Program-made: the position numbers and the translations under genes
The notes under the pieces: generated by a model
Seen by the model: only the letters and a program-made list of their open reading frames with translations
What the model was told of the DNA's origin: nothing
Databases searched by the model: none
Shown: positions 5,347 to 14,900 of the stretch, piece by piece
Layout of the letters: each line of letters begins with the position of its first letter
Numbering within the stretch: the stretch's first letter is position 1
DNA from: a virus
Strand: one strand, 5' to 3'
Virus record (IMG/VR): IMGVR_UViG_3300010885_061695
Coordinates: 1 to 20,274 of that record
DNA length: 20,274 nt

Positions 5347-6655
5347 ATTACATGGAGAGTTAGGCCAAGAAATTGGTGAAGATTGGAATCTAGAAGTATC
5401 TAGTGTGGCAGAAGCTTTTCGTGCCATAGAAGCTAATACAAGAAAATTAACTAAATTTTTAGTTTTACAAGCTGAAAAAAATGCAAAATATGAAATTTTA
5501 ATAAATAATCGACCATTATGGGTTCCTAAAGCAGAAGATCTTCCATTAGATTATAAGGATGTTAAAAAAGAACATTTTAGCATGCTTCAACAATCTGAAA
5601 TGTGCATGGATTTTGGAAAACAATTAAAAACTATAGATATTGTGCCAATCCTAGAAGGAGCTGGCAGCAGCGGTGGTGGAGGAGGAGGTGGAGGATGCTT
5701 TCCTGCTGGTACAAAAATATCTACTCCACAAGGAGTAAAGAATATAGAAGATTTAAAAGAAGGAGATGAAATACTGTCTTTTAATAAAGATAAAAATATA
5801 GAAATTGATGTTATAGAAAAAGTTTTTGAGCATGAGAATAATAAAATTTTAAAAATTACACTCTGGGATGGATCAATTGTAAGAGCAACACCCAATCACT
5901 GGTTCTTCAATGAATATAATAGATTTACTCCTTTAGAAAATTTTAAAGTTGGAGATGTTTTAATACATGAAAGTGGCGATGTAATGCCAATTGAAAAAAT
6001 AGAAGAAGATGGAAATGAAAAAGTATATAATTTCCATGTTTTTAAAAATCATACATATATAGCAAATAATATATTTGTGCATAATGGAGGAGGAGGAAAA
6101 GGTGGAGGAGGAAAAGGAGGAGCAGGAGGAGGAGGAATGAAAAGTATATTTGCCGTCTTCTTATCCATTATGTTAGCTCCACTTACTGGTGGTTCAAGTT
6201 TAGGTTTTATGAGTATACTTATGCCAGCTATTTTAGGACTTGTAGCTCTTGGAGTTTCAATGCTATTAATGAAACCACCACCAATGGTAAGTCCACAATC
6301 CATAGCTAATCCTTCTGCAGATTTTGAAGCGTCACCAGATTCTGGAGGAGGAGAACCTTCATACACATTTAATGGACCAGTAAATACAGTAGGAGAAGGA
6401 GGACCAATTCCTCTTGGATATGGAAGACTTATAATTGGAAGTCATCAAGTTTTTAGTTCTTATGATCAAATATATAGAATCCAATCAAGAAATAATGTAT
6501 ACGAAAGTGACGGAAAAGCACCAATTGGAATAGGAGCTGGAGAAAAGAATTATCCAACAAAAAGTTATTATTTTGATACTCAAGGATATCCTATAACTAT
6601 TCAAACTCCTGTTGCTATTGACGGATCTGTGTCGCAAAGTTCTTTATCGGTTTAA
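5333..6655 (+). CDS. I: Tail assembly protein I (ubiquitin-like) interrupted by an intein-like Hint domain
   Basis: The 440-residue protein is lambda gpI split by an insertion. Residues 1-108 are the beta-grasp ubiquitin-like domain, ending in the family's IDIVPILEGAG. Residues 114-121 are eight glycines. Residues 122-251 are a Hint domain. Residues 252-268 are a second Gly/Lys/Ala linker. Residues 269-313 are two hydrophobic segments, and the gpI C-terminal motif follows at 348-373 (GPVNTVGEGGPIPLGYGRL, then GSHQVFSS). Without the Hint domain the protein would be about 310 residues with one continuous glycine linker, close to other gpI proteins. Lambda gpI acts in tail-tip assembly. The ubiquitin-like part may be cut off by the JAMM domain of gpK or, here, by the Hint domain. 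It overlaps gpK by 14 bases and ends 4 bases before gpJ. Confidence 0.9.
   Translation: MVKVKLHGELGQEIGEDWNLEVSSVAEAFRAIEANTRKLTKFLVLQAEKNAKYEILINNRPLWVPKAEDLPLDYKDVKKEHFSMLQQSEMCMDFGKQLKTIDIVPILEGAGSSGGGGGGGGCFPAGTKISTPQGVKNIEDLKEGDEILSFNKDKNIEIDVIEKVFEHENNKILKITLWDGSIVRATPNHWFFNEYNRFTPLENFKVGDVLIHESGDVMPIEKIEEDGNEKVYNFHVFKNHTYIANNIFVHNGGGGKGGGGKGGAGGGGMKSIFAVFLSIMLAPLTGGSSLGFMSILMPAILGLVALGVSMLLMKPPPMVSPQSIANPSADFEASPDSGGGEPSYTFNGPVNTVGEGGPIPLGYGRLIIGSHQVFSSYDQIYRIQSRNNVYESDGKAPIGIGAGEKNYPTKSYYFDTQGYPITIQTPVAIDGSVSQSSLSV
5672..5695 (+). repeat. Glycine-codon tract before the Hint domain (GGN x8)
   Basis: Eight consecutive Gly codons, mostly GGA and GGT, end exactly at the Cys codon of the Hint domain. 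With the tract at 6086-6136 they form imperfect direct repeats bracketing the domain. Confidence 0.85.
5696..6085 (+). other. Hint domain: mini-intein or bacterial-intein-like (BIL type A) element
   Basis: Residues 122-251 of gpI. Block A is CFPAGTKISTPQGVKNIEDL, with the nucleophile C122, followed by the conserved GDEILSF. Block B has T186-P-N-H189 (TxxH). Block F is VYNFHVFKNHTYIANN, with Asn at 233 where inteins usually have Asp, and H240. Block G is IFVHN, ending in H250-N251. The next residue is Gly252, so the Cys, Ser or Thr needed for ordinary protein splicing is absent. The residues for N-terminal thioester formation and for Asn cyclisation are all present. At 130 residues there is no room for a homing endonuclease. 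BIL type A domains lacking the +1 nucleophile are known to autocleave and sometimes splice; which of these happens here is unknown. Confidence 0.92.
6086..6136 (+). repeat. Glycine-rich codon tract after the Hint domain
   Basis: Seventeen codons encode GGGGKGGGGKGGAGGGG, nearly all GGA, and begin at the codon right after the terminal Asn of the Hint domain. It is a direct-repeat partner of 5672-5695 and contains two internal GGxGGAGGAAAA units. Confidence 0.85.
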
Positions 6656-6659
6656 TTAT

Positions 6660-9600
6660 ATGGCTAAAAAATGTAAAGATTGTGATCCAAATAAATATAT
6701 AGAAGGTTTAGCGTATAGAGGCGCAAACGGAATTTCTTATGATGGATTTATCAACTACAATAGCGTAGGGAAACCAACTCAAACAGATGTAACATTAGCA
6801 GATGTAAATGCATTGCTAGATGCTTATAATCCTATTTTTGGAAATGATGATACTACTGCTTTGCCTCCTCAATCTGCGCCTCTTTCATTAAAAGGTATTG
6901 ATAGAAGTCAAGGATTTTGGTTAGTTTGGGGTTTAACAAAAGGTTTAGTAGCGTTTGGTATTCCTGGTCAAAAATTAACTGCAGCCAGTATCCTTAATGG
7001 ATATAATACAACAACAAAAAAAGGAGATAATTTTAATTTTACTGTTACTACAGATCAAGTACCAAGTAGTTTATTTTTTACTGATTTTGGAAAAATAGCT
7101 GATACTGGCTCTAGTGATCCATTAAGATTTAATAGTGCCCTAACAGTACAAAACAGCTTAATTAAAGATAAGATGAATTATGTAGGATACTATACGGGTA
7201 TTATTGTATCGACCCTAAATGGTAGTAAATATATTACGACAGGAACAGGTAAAAATAAAAAAACTCAATTAGAAGTTCTTATAAGTAAAAAAAGTTTAAC
7301 AATTAAATCAAAAGACTCACAGGGGAATGATCCGATTTATGTGACCAGTGCTCCAACAATTCATCTTTTTAAAAATACCACTTTTTCTTATACGTTAACA
7401 ACAAATTTACCGCAAAGTCAATATACAGTATATCTTAGTCCAGCTGATATCAATAGTTTGCAATTATTAGGACTTACTTGGAATAGCTCCAATAAAACAA
7501 TAACTGGCGTGGGTTCAAGTTCACTTGCTGCCGCTGCTAAAAATTTAAGTTTAACTTTTACTGTATATGGTCCAGATAAAGACTCTGGAAATAAGCAAAC
7601 ATTTACATTAGGTATTGTTTACGGAGGTTATAACAGTAAAGAAACATTACCAACAATATCCAATAAAGTATTTAATTTATCAGTTGGTGACGATGTTGGA
7701 AAATTACCTTTAAATGGATTAAATAATAAACATACAATCATAGGAATAGCTTCATTACCCGAAGGATTAACTTTTAATGCAACATCTAAAAATATAACTG
7801 GTACGCCAAAACATGCTGGAACTTTTTATGCATATGCTAGTTGTTCAAATTTAAGAGGATCAAGCAGTAAAGCCACATTAACTTTTAATATAGGCCCGTA
7901 TGTTTTAAATGCAAAAGCCGCAGGAAATACATTTCCTAGCGTAATTAATTTTCCTAAATGGAGCTTTGATAAGATTAAAAATAATTCAGTAACAATATAT
8001 GCAAAACCATCTGGAGATGATATATTAGCATACAAAAAAATTAATATAAGTGATCTTCCAAATATAATAAAAAATGGAGTCCCAACAGATCCAACCGATG
8101 CACAAATAGCTCAAGGCGCAGATCCAAGAAGAGTTCGAAAAGGATTTATGACTGAAATTTTTTACCCTGGTAGAGGAATCAATGAAGAGAGTTATTTTTG
8201 GTTGAGTTTAGATGATCCTACAAAAAATAATACAAAATCAGGAGAATTTAATCTTGAATTAAATGGAAGATATTATTTAAATTATTCAAGTGCAGCAGCA
8301 ATAGATAACCTAGATAATGCTTGTTTTAATCCAACTTCAACGTCTAGTGGTCCAGCGTCTACACCTTATAGTGAATCTTTAAAATTAACTGCTACGAATC
8401 TTGTTAAAGGTGGCATAAGTGGAAATCCAGCAGACAATGTTATAAGCGTTAGTTTTTCTCCAACTAACATAGAACATCAAGTAGTTTATTTAAGTGGACC
8501 AGGACCATTCGATACAGCTAGTGCATTTGCTAAAACAACATTAAGTAGTGGTAAACTAAAATATCCAAATGGAATACCTAATAGAAATGGTACATATACA
8601 TTTTATATCAAAGCTATGGATACTTGCGCTTTTAATTCTAATACGCAAGAATTTGTATCTTATATAGGATCATACTCTCCAAGACCAGGAGATGTATATA
8701 GTTGCTATTATGAATATTGGCAAAGAGGTTATTGGACTTACAATAAAAGCACTCGTAGAAATGATCTTTGGGTTGTTTGTAATAATAATAATAGAGGCTG
8801 TATAAATAGGAAAGTTTCAGGATATCAAAATGTTGTTTTAGGGGGATATAGTATTCCAGGTGGTTGTAATGCGGTTGTATCTTATACTGGAAATACCGTC
8901 ACAAGAGATAATTATGCTTATAGATATGGTAATACTTTGAAAGATTCAAAAGATATAGGAATAAGTTCTTTAACAAATATATCTATTTTAGATGTTTTAG
9001 GCGAAGGACCAATAGAAGGAATTGTTGATTATGAAATATCTCCAAATGCAGGATATGCTCTAGGTGATATAGGATATAAAAATGGTGTTACAATCAAACG
9101 TTACTCACCAAACGAATACGATAAATATGGCATACTTAGATCTATTTATTGGAATGAAATACCTATAGCAGATAGTTCATACGATAAACCTGGTAGTTTA
9201 AATTTTGAATTTATTAGACTTTACTATGACAATGGATCAAGCGCACCAAAACATACAAATATACAATCTTTAGAAAATATAAATCTAGAAGAAGAATTCT
9301 ATACTAGAAGATTATTAAATGGAACTTATGTAAATTTTTTAGAAGCAGTCGCTACAGATGGAACGTATATAGGAAATAGCATTAAATTGCCTAAAAAATT
9401 AACAAATACAAAAGTAGTAGGAACAAAATTATTTGGTAAACGAGTCTTTCAAGATGGAACTTCTAAAACTTATAAAAAATCATTAGTTATTCTTAATAAA
9501 GATATTTCTGGATTAAGACTACATATAAAAGGCTTAAGTTTATTTAAAACTATTGTAGATTTAACCATTTGGGATTCGGCTGATCAAGCAGCTGCAAATT

Positions 9601-11720
9601 CAGTTGCTGGCAGAATAGATCGTCAAGAAATGAGTTTCAATTTATATTTAAAAAGAATAGATGTAGGTCCTGATGGTAAAACAGTTACTTTAATTGGTAA
9701 TCCAAAATACACTGGAGCTACTACTGGAACTTATAGCATTTCATTAAGAGACTATTATGATCAATATTTTGTAAAAGAATATGATGTATTGAATCTTTAT
9801 TATCCACCAAATGATCCAGGTGGTCCTGGAAATGGACCAGATGGTTACCAAAGAGTTCCAAATTATGATCAATTTATAGCTGGATATACAACTTATTCTC
9901 ATAGACACGATGGTAAAGTTTATAATAGTTATGCTAAAGACGTTAATAAATCAAATTCAGACTTGAATGCAAGATATTATGATCACGTAAATCAAAGACT
10001 AAGATATTTTGCTGGAGAAGCAAGAGATTATTCTACTTTAACTATGGTTGGTAAATTAAATCAAGGGCCTTATATTGAAACTTTTGAATGGACGGGATTA
10101 AAAGAATCTGCAAAAACTGGATTTAATCAAGCAACCACAATAGGATGGGAAATAGAAATAGAACCAACTTATATAGAGAGTGTAGATCCAAACGTAGTAA
10201 TAAAAAGCGCTATAGATTCAATAACAGAAATGTATGATGATTTTATTTCTATGCCTAATACCGCTGGAGTTCTAACTACATTTGATGCTAGATATTTTAC
10301 TAGTATTCCACAAAGAGCCTATGATGTAAGAATGCTTAAAGTTAAAGTTCCATCTAATTATAATCCTTTTGCAAAAACTTACGATGGAATATGGGATGGA
10401 ACTTTTAAATTATCATGGACAGATAATCCAGCTTGGTGTTTTTATGATTTAATAACTAATAGAAGATATGGATTAGGAAAATATGTAGACCCAGACCTCA
10501 CAGATAAATGGACATTATATGAAATTGGTCAATATTGTGATCAATTAGTTAGCGCTGGACAAGCTGGTTTATATGAGCCAAGATTTACATGCAACGTCTT
10601 AATTAGCACAAGAGAAGACGCATATAAAGTTATTAATGATATGGCGAGTATTTTTAGAGCGATAGTGTTTTATAATGGTGGATTAATATTCACTTCACAA
10701 GATCGACCAAAAGATGCAATATATATATTTAATAATAGTAATGTCAAAGATGGAGAATTCACTTATAGCAATACAAGCAAAAGAGTCAGAAGAAATGTTG
10801 CTCTAGTAAGATACAATGATAAAAATAATTTTTACAAACCAGCAGTAAAATATGTAGAAGATAGAAATGGTATAATAAGATTTGGAATTAGAGAAACTGA
10901 GGTAAGTGCTTTTGGTTGCACTAGCGAAGGACAAGCAGAAAGACTTGGAAAATGGACACTGCTATCAGAAAATTTAGAATCAGAATTGATTAATTTTGAA
11001 ACTAGTTTACCAGCGATGTATTTAAAACCTGGAGATATTGTATTTATACAAGATCAAAATAGACAAAATAAAATTCTTGGTGGAAGAACTTATGAATTGA
11101 CAAAAGATCATGCTATTTTAGATGTCTCATACGATAATATATCTGGATATTTAAATTCAATTAATGCGTGCAATTTTAATGTATTAACACCTGCAGGCAA
11201 CGTAGAAATTGGCACAGAAATAGGGAATTTTGTAATAGAAAATGCAGACCAATTAAATACTCCAGTTACAATTGATAATGAATTAGTCTCTGGAATAAAT
11301 TCAAAAACTATTAGAAGAAAACAAATACAAACTGTTCAATATGAATCAGCATTTACTAAAACAAACACAGGCGATACTAGTATATTCCAAAATTTTGTTT
11401 CAGTTGTGGATAGTGGTAATTTCGCGGGATATACTAAATTATCTTTTGGTGGACAACTTTTAGATGACAAAACTCATACTTTAATGCAAAATACAGTATG
11501 GACGATAGAAATTAATCCAGATAATTACGATGAACAATATAGTCCAAGTATTAGTGGATTTAACAGTAATGGAGCATATCCTGGTTCAGGATTAGAGCCT
11601 CATATAGACAAAACTCAAAAGTTTAGGATTTTAGATATAGAAGAGCAAGAAGAATTTAGATATAAAATCACAGCTTTACAATATGATGAATCAAAATTTA
11701 AATTAGGAGATGACATTTAA
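6660..11720 (+). CDS. J: Tail tip hub / host-specificity protein J with long N-terminal extension
   Basis: From the ATG at 6660 the protein has 1686 residues. The gpJ core starts near residue 770 (SLTNISILDVLGEGPIEG, GEGPIEG at 781) and includes VPSNYNPFAKTYDGIWDGTF from 1230, IGQYCDQ at 1289 and FGCTSEGQAERLG at 1418. It ends YKITALQYDESKF close to the C-terminus, which matches the end of the lambda gpJ hub region. The lambda distal fibre region is absent. The first 770 residues are extra: a CKDC motif at 5-8, at least two Ig-like domains (about 225-325 and 330-412), further beta-rich sequence, and a Cys-rich patch from 682. gpJ forms the hub at the tail tip. An earlier in-frame TTG at 6612 is unlikely. 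No Shine-Dalgarno is visible; the gpI stop 4 bases upstream suggests termination-reinitiation. Confidence 0.92.
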   Translation: MAKKCKDCDPNKYIEGLAYRGANGISYDGFINYNSVGKPTQTDVTLADVNALLDAYNPIFGNDDTTALPPQSAPLSLKGIDRSQGFWLVWGLTKGLVAFGIPGQKLTAASILNGYNTTTKKGDNFNFTVTTDQVPSSLFFTDFGKIADTGSSDPLRFNSALTVQNSLIKDKMNYVGYYTGIIVSTLNGSKYITTGTGKNKKTQLEVLISKKSLTIKSKDSQGNDPIYVTSAPTIHLFKNTTFSYTLTTNLPQSQYTVYLSPADINSLQLLGLTWNSSNKTITGVGSSSLAAAAKNLSLTFTVYGPDKDSGNKQTFTLGIVYGGYNSKETLPTISNKVFNLSVGDDVGKLPLNGLNNKHTIIGIASLPEGLTFNATSKNITGTPKHAGTFYAYASCSNLRGSSSKATLTFNIGPYVLNAKAAGNTFPSVINFPKWSFDKIKNNSVTIYAKPSGDDILAYKKINISDLPNIIKNGVPTDPTDAQIAQGADPRRVRKGFMTEIFYPGRGINEESYFWLSLDDPTKNNTKSGEFNLELNGRYYLNYSSAAAIDNLDNACFNPTSTSSGPASTPYSESLKLTATNLVKGGISGNPADNVISVSFSPTNIEHQVVYLSGPGPFDTASAFAKTTLSSGKLKYPNGIPNRNGTYTFYIKAMDTCAFNSNTQEFVSYIGSYSPRPGDVYSCYYEYWQRGYWTYNKSTRRNDLWVVCNNNNRGCINRKVSGYQNVVLGGYSIPGGCNAVVSYTGNTVTRDNYAYRYGNTLKDSKDIGISSLTNISILDVLGEGPIEGIVDYEISPNAGYALGDIGYKNGVTIKRYSPNEYDKYGILRSIYWNEIPIADSSYDKPGSLNFEFIRLYYDNGSSAPKHTNIQSLENINLEEEFYTRRLLNGTYVNFLEAVATDGTYIGNSIKLPKKLTNTKVVGTKLFGKRVFQDGTSKTYKKSLVILNKDISGLRLHIKGLSLFKTIVDLTIWDSADQAAANSVAGRIDRQEMSFNLYLKRIDVGPDGKTVTLIGNPKYTGATTGTYSISLRDYYDQYFVKEYDVLNLYYPPNDPGGPGNGPDGYQRVPNYDQFIAGYTTYSHRHDGKVYNSYAKDVNKSNSDLNARYYDHVNQRLRYFAGEARDYSTLTMVGKLNQGPYIETFEWTGLKESAKTGFNQATTIGWEIEIEPTYIESVDPNVVIKSAIDSITEMYDDFISMPNTAGVLTTFDARYFTSIPQRAYDVRMLKVKVPSNYNPFAKTYDGIWDGTFKLSWTDNPAWCFYDLITNRRYGLGKYVDPDLTDKWTLYEIGQYCDQLVSAGQAGLYEPRFTCNVLISTREDAYKVINDMASIFRAIVFYNGGLIFTSQDRPKDAIYIFNNSNVKDGEFTYSNTSKRVRRNVALVRYNDKNNFYKPAVKYVEDRNGIIRFGIRETEVSAFGCTSEGQAERLGKWTLLSENLESELINFETSLPAMYLKPGDIVFIQDQNRQNKILGGRTYELTKDHAILDVSYDNISGYLNSINACNFNVLTPAGNVEIGTEIGNFVIENADQLNTPVTIDNELVSGINSKTIRRKQIQTVQYESAFTKTNTGDTSIFQNFVSVVDSGNFAGYTKLSFGGQLLDDKTHTLMQNTVWTIEINPDNYDEQYSPSISGFNSNGAYPGSGLEPHIDKTQKFRILDIEEQEEFRYKITALQYDESKFKLGDDI
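7647..7895 (+). other. Putative Ig-like (He_PIG-type) domain in the gpJ extension
   Basis: Residues 330-412 of gpJ show the signature SLPEGLTFNATSKNITGTP followed by A-G-T-F and a final strand TLTFNIG. This is the usual order for putative Ig (He_PIG) repeats found in surface and fibre proteins. A more divergent copy may precede it at about 7336-7630. Confidence 0.65.
11704..11709 (+). promoter_or_regulatory. Ribosome binding site of the gene after J
   Basis: AGGAGA lies 10 bases before the ATG at 11720, inside the end of gpJ. The gpJ stop and the new start overlap as TAATG, typical of translational coupling. Confidence 0.6.
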
Positions 11721-11974
11721 TGAGTGCGCCTATTATCAATAGTACATTATCTGTTTCTGCAAATATTGGCGAATATTTTGAATATACTATAACTGCTTCA
11801 AATTCTCCAACAAGTTATAACGCGACTAATTTACCAGTAGGTTTTAGTATTAATAATGATTCTGGATTAATAAAAGGAGTACCAAGTATAGCTGGATCTT
11901 ACAGTATTGATCTTTTTGCTACTAATGTAGATGGAACAGATTCGCAAACTTTAACATTAAATATTCAAGTAAAA
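11720..11974 (+). other. Putative Ig-like (He_PIG-type) domain at the fibre N-terminus
   Basis: Residues 1-85 show the L-P-x-G-[FL]-[ST]-[IF]-N then G-x-[PI]-[KS] layout of the Ig-like domain at residues 330-412 of gpJ. Shared domains in neighbouring proteins suggest exchange or duplication within the tail-tip region. Confidence 0.65.
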
Positions 11975-14900
11975 GATTCTATTTTAAACTTAAGCACGAA
12001 TATCATACAAACTGTTTCTTCTCCAGATGCACAAATTTCTATTATTGATATAACTAAAAATACAAAAGGATTTAAAGTTAATATTAAGCCTAAGAAAAAT
12101 ATAGATGATATAAAATATTACAATGTATATCTAGATAATATTAATTTCAATTTAAAACCAAATACTAATGATAGTTCTTTATTAATTAAACAATTACCTT
12201 ATTCAGAATTAGAACAAACATTCGACTATATTCCTAGAAATAGTGGATTACATTATCTTACTATTTTTTCTAAAAATTCACTTGGTTACGAATCTTCTGG
12301 AATACTATTTAGTGGTATCATTCCTAATCAACAAGTTATAAAAGAAATAAGTTTTAAAAATTTTAATTATTATAAAAATGATAAAAATGATACAGATGAC
12401 GCGCTCATTGGAGAAATGAATATCTTTCCATCTTCTGGTCAAATTACTGTAAATACACCATTTTCTTTAATTGGTTTTGAAATAGATTATCTTTCTGAAA
12501 CTACAGAAGAGGTCGCTAATTTTGAAGGATTTTATTTAAAAGATTTTTCTAGCTATTTCAAAGAAAAAGCACTTAATGTATACTGTAGAGTAATTCAAGC
12601 TTTAGATAATAATAGTGGAATTTTATTTGATAATACATTACTTAGGAATACTTCAAATGATGTATTTACTTTCCAACAAAAAGGTGATTCAGTAATTAAA
12701 GACAGTTATAAAAATGATTTGTCTATAAGAAATACAGATTTAATTGCAGATAATCAAAATAGAAGCATTATTCCAAGCAACAGTAGATATTTTATATTTG
12801 ATTATATAAACAATCATAATGCATTTATATCTAAAAATACAAGATATGAAGAAGCGGTAAATTCCCAAAATAATTTATTATTTAATCCAGAAAAAGATAC
12901 AGAATCTTCATTTTTACAAAAAATGTTAAATGCTACAGGATTAACAGGAGAATTAAATAAAAATTATATTCTAACTACTAATCCAGGACATTACAATACT
13001 TATTATATATCAGTAGAGTTGACAGATGAAAATGGATTTTCTTCCGCAGGAGGAAATGTTGAAAGTCCAAGTAATACAGATCTAGAAAGATACACGAATC
13101 AGGATGGATATAAAATAATAAAAATAGAACATAATACTATATCAAGAAATAAAGTATCAAATATGTTCAAAAATTATAGAAGAGAAGATAATAAGATCGT
13201 TTTTGATATAAAAGGTGATTTACCTATAGATATTGGATTAAACTCTATTCTTATTATTCCACAAAAATATCAAGAAAATATAAATCTACAAGAAAACAAA
13301 ACCTATTTTGATGACTATATCTTCTTAAGAAATATTGATGATATAAAAGCTCAAAATGAAAAGAATTACAAAATAGAAATGATAGATTCTCAAAATGAAT
13401 CTAAATATAGAATAACAACATATTTAAATCCAGATAGTCCTCTATTAAAAGATAATATATTCTCTGCTAAAATTTATTACTTGAATTCATTACAAGCTCA
13501 TTCTTTGAGCTTCTATTTATCTGAGAATGGATATACTCTAAAAGCTTTATTGTATTATATAAGTAATACAGAAGTAATTGATAAATATATAGTTTTAAAT
13601 AAATTTATAAAAGATAATCAGAATTATACTTCTACAATTGCTGCAAGTTATCAAGGTCTTGTGTACTTTTTCACACCAGAAAGCTTCCCGTATATAGCTT
13701 GGCCAGATCAAAAATATAGAGAAAATTATTTAAATAAACATGGAGCTAGAATGCTTGATTTTGAAGCAGACGGAGTAGCTTCTGGTCCAGAATTTTTTGA
13801 TTACTTTCCAAAAGCAAATGCTGAAATATATGACAATTTTCCATCAGAAATTCAATACAAAACAACTTATAGATGTTTAGATTCTTATAAATATAGTAGT
13901 AATAATCTTCTTGAATTTTTAACTCCAGAAGATGTGCCCACAAATGGTATTAATGGAAGTAGTAGTTATCTTGGAGTTTATGATCCTGGAAATATTGGAG
14001 ATGTGGATTCTCCAAATACAGCAGATTTTAAGAGTATTAATAATGATTTGGTATATTTTAAATCTAAAAATATATCATATATTAAATTTATTAGTGCTGG
14101 AATGCAAAAAGATGATGCTTATGCTATTATAGAATTTATATTGGATATACCAGATGCTCAAGATTTTATAGTACAAGGAATATCTGGAACAGATACTATA
14201 CTAGAAAAAGGTATTAAAGAAATTAATGGTGTAAATCATCATTATTTTGTTGCTAAATTTGTATCATCCTGTGGAGTAGATACAGATCCTATATTGAATG
14301 GTACTCCAATTAATCAAAAAAATATAGTAGATTCTAAAAAGATGATATCTTTCTTAATTTATCCTACTAAAATTAAAATAATAGAAGATCCAGATGATGT
14401 GCCATTTTTCGGAGATTTATATCTTCTTGCAACAAGCTTTGATAATAATCAATTCAGCATCCTTAAGGAATGTCCTTATACAGTATTAAATAATTCAACA
14501 GATTGCGTAAAATCATGTTGCGTGCAACCTGAAGATACAATTAACCAAAAATCAATTTTTGCTAATTTCCATATATTAAGTAGACATATAGGAAATCAAA
14601 CTGGTAATAATTACCCATATGGTAAAATAGGAGGCACAACTAATAACGTATTAGGATCTATTGCTTATAGATATAAAGCCGCAAATTATAGTACTTCTAA
14701 TATTACATTAGAGTATAAAAAGCCAACAAATCAAATTAATCCTCTTAATTTTGGTATAGTATGCTATCCAGAACATAATGTAGCTTTAGATAAAATTCTT
14801 ATATATATGAAACAAGTAAATGATGTTAATAATATAACTTGGCAATCTGCTGATCTTATTGATAGTTATATTTTTGAAGATATTGTTAAAACTTATCCTA

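Noticed and set aside
5587-5895. Minus-strand open frame with a run of prolines
   Set aside because: It is the complement of the Gly codons and Hint start in gpI; it has no ribosome binding site and the proline run is an artefact of GGN repeats.
5696-6085. Full intein with homing endonuclease
   Set aside because: The segment is only 130 residues, with no LAGLIDADG or HNH motif between blocks B and F.
6049-6366. Minus-strand Pro-rich open frame
   Set aside because: It is the complement of the second glycine tract of gpI, with no start signal or recognisable domain.
6612-6659. TTG at 6612 as the gpJ start
   Set aside because: A rare start with no Shine-Dalgarno inside the gpI end; ATG 6660 just after the gpI stop is simpler.
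13746-14132. Short open frames on both strands within the fibre gene
   Set aside because: They are composed of biased residues (Ile, Leu, Met or Tyr runs), lack ribosome binding sites and lie fully inside a long, well-supported gene.
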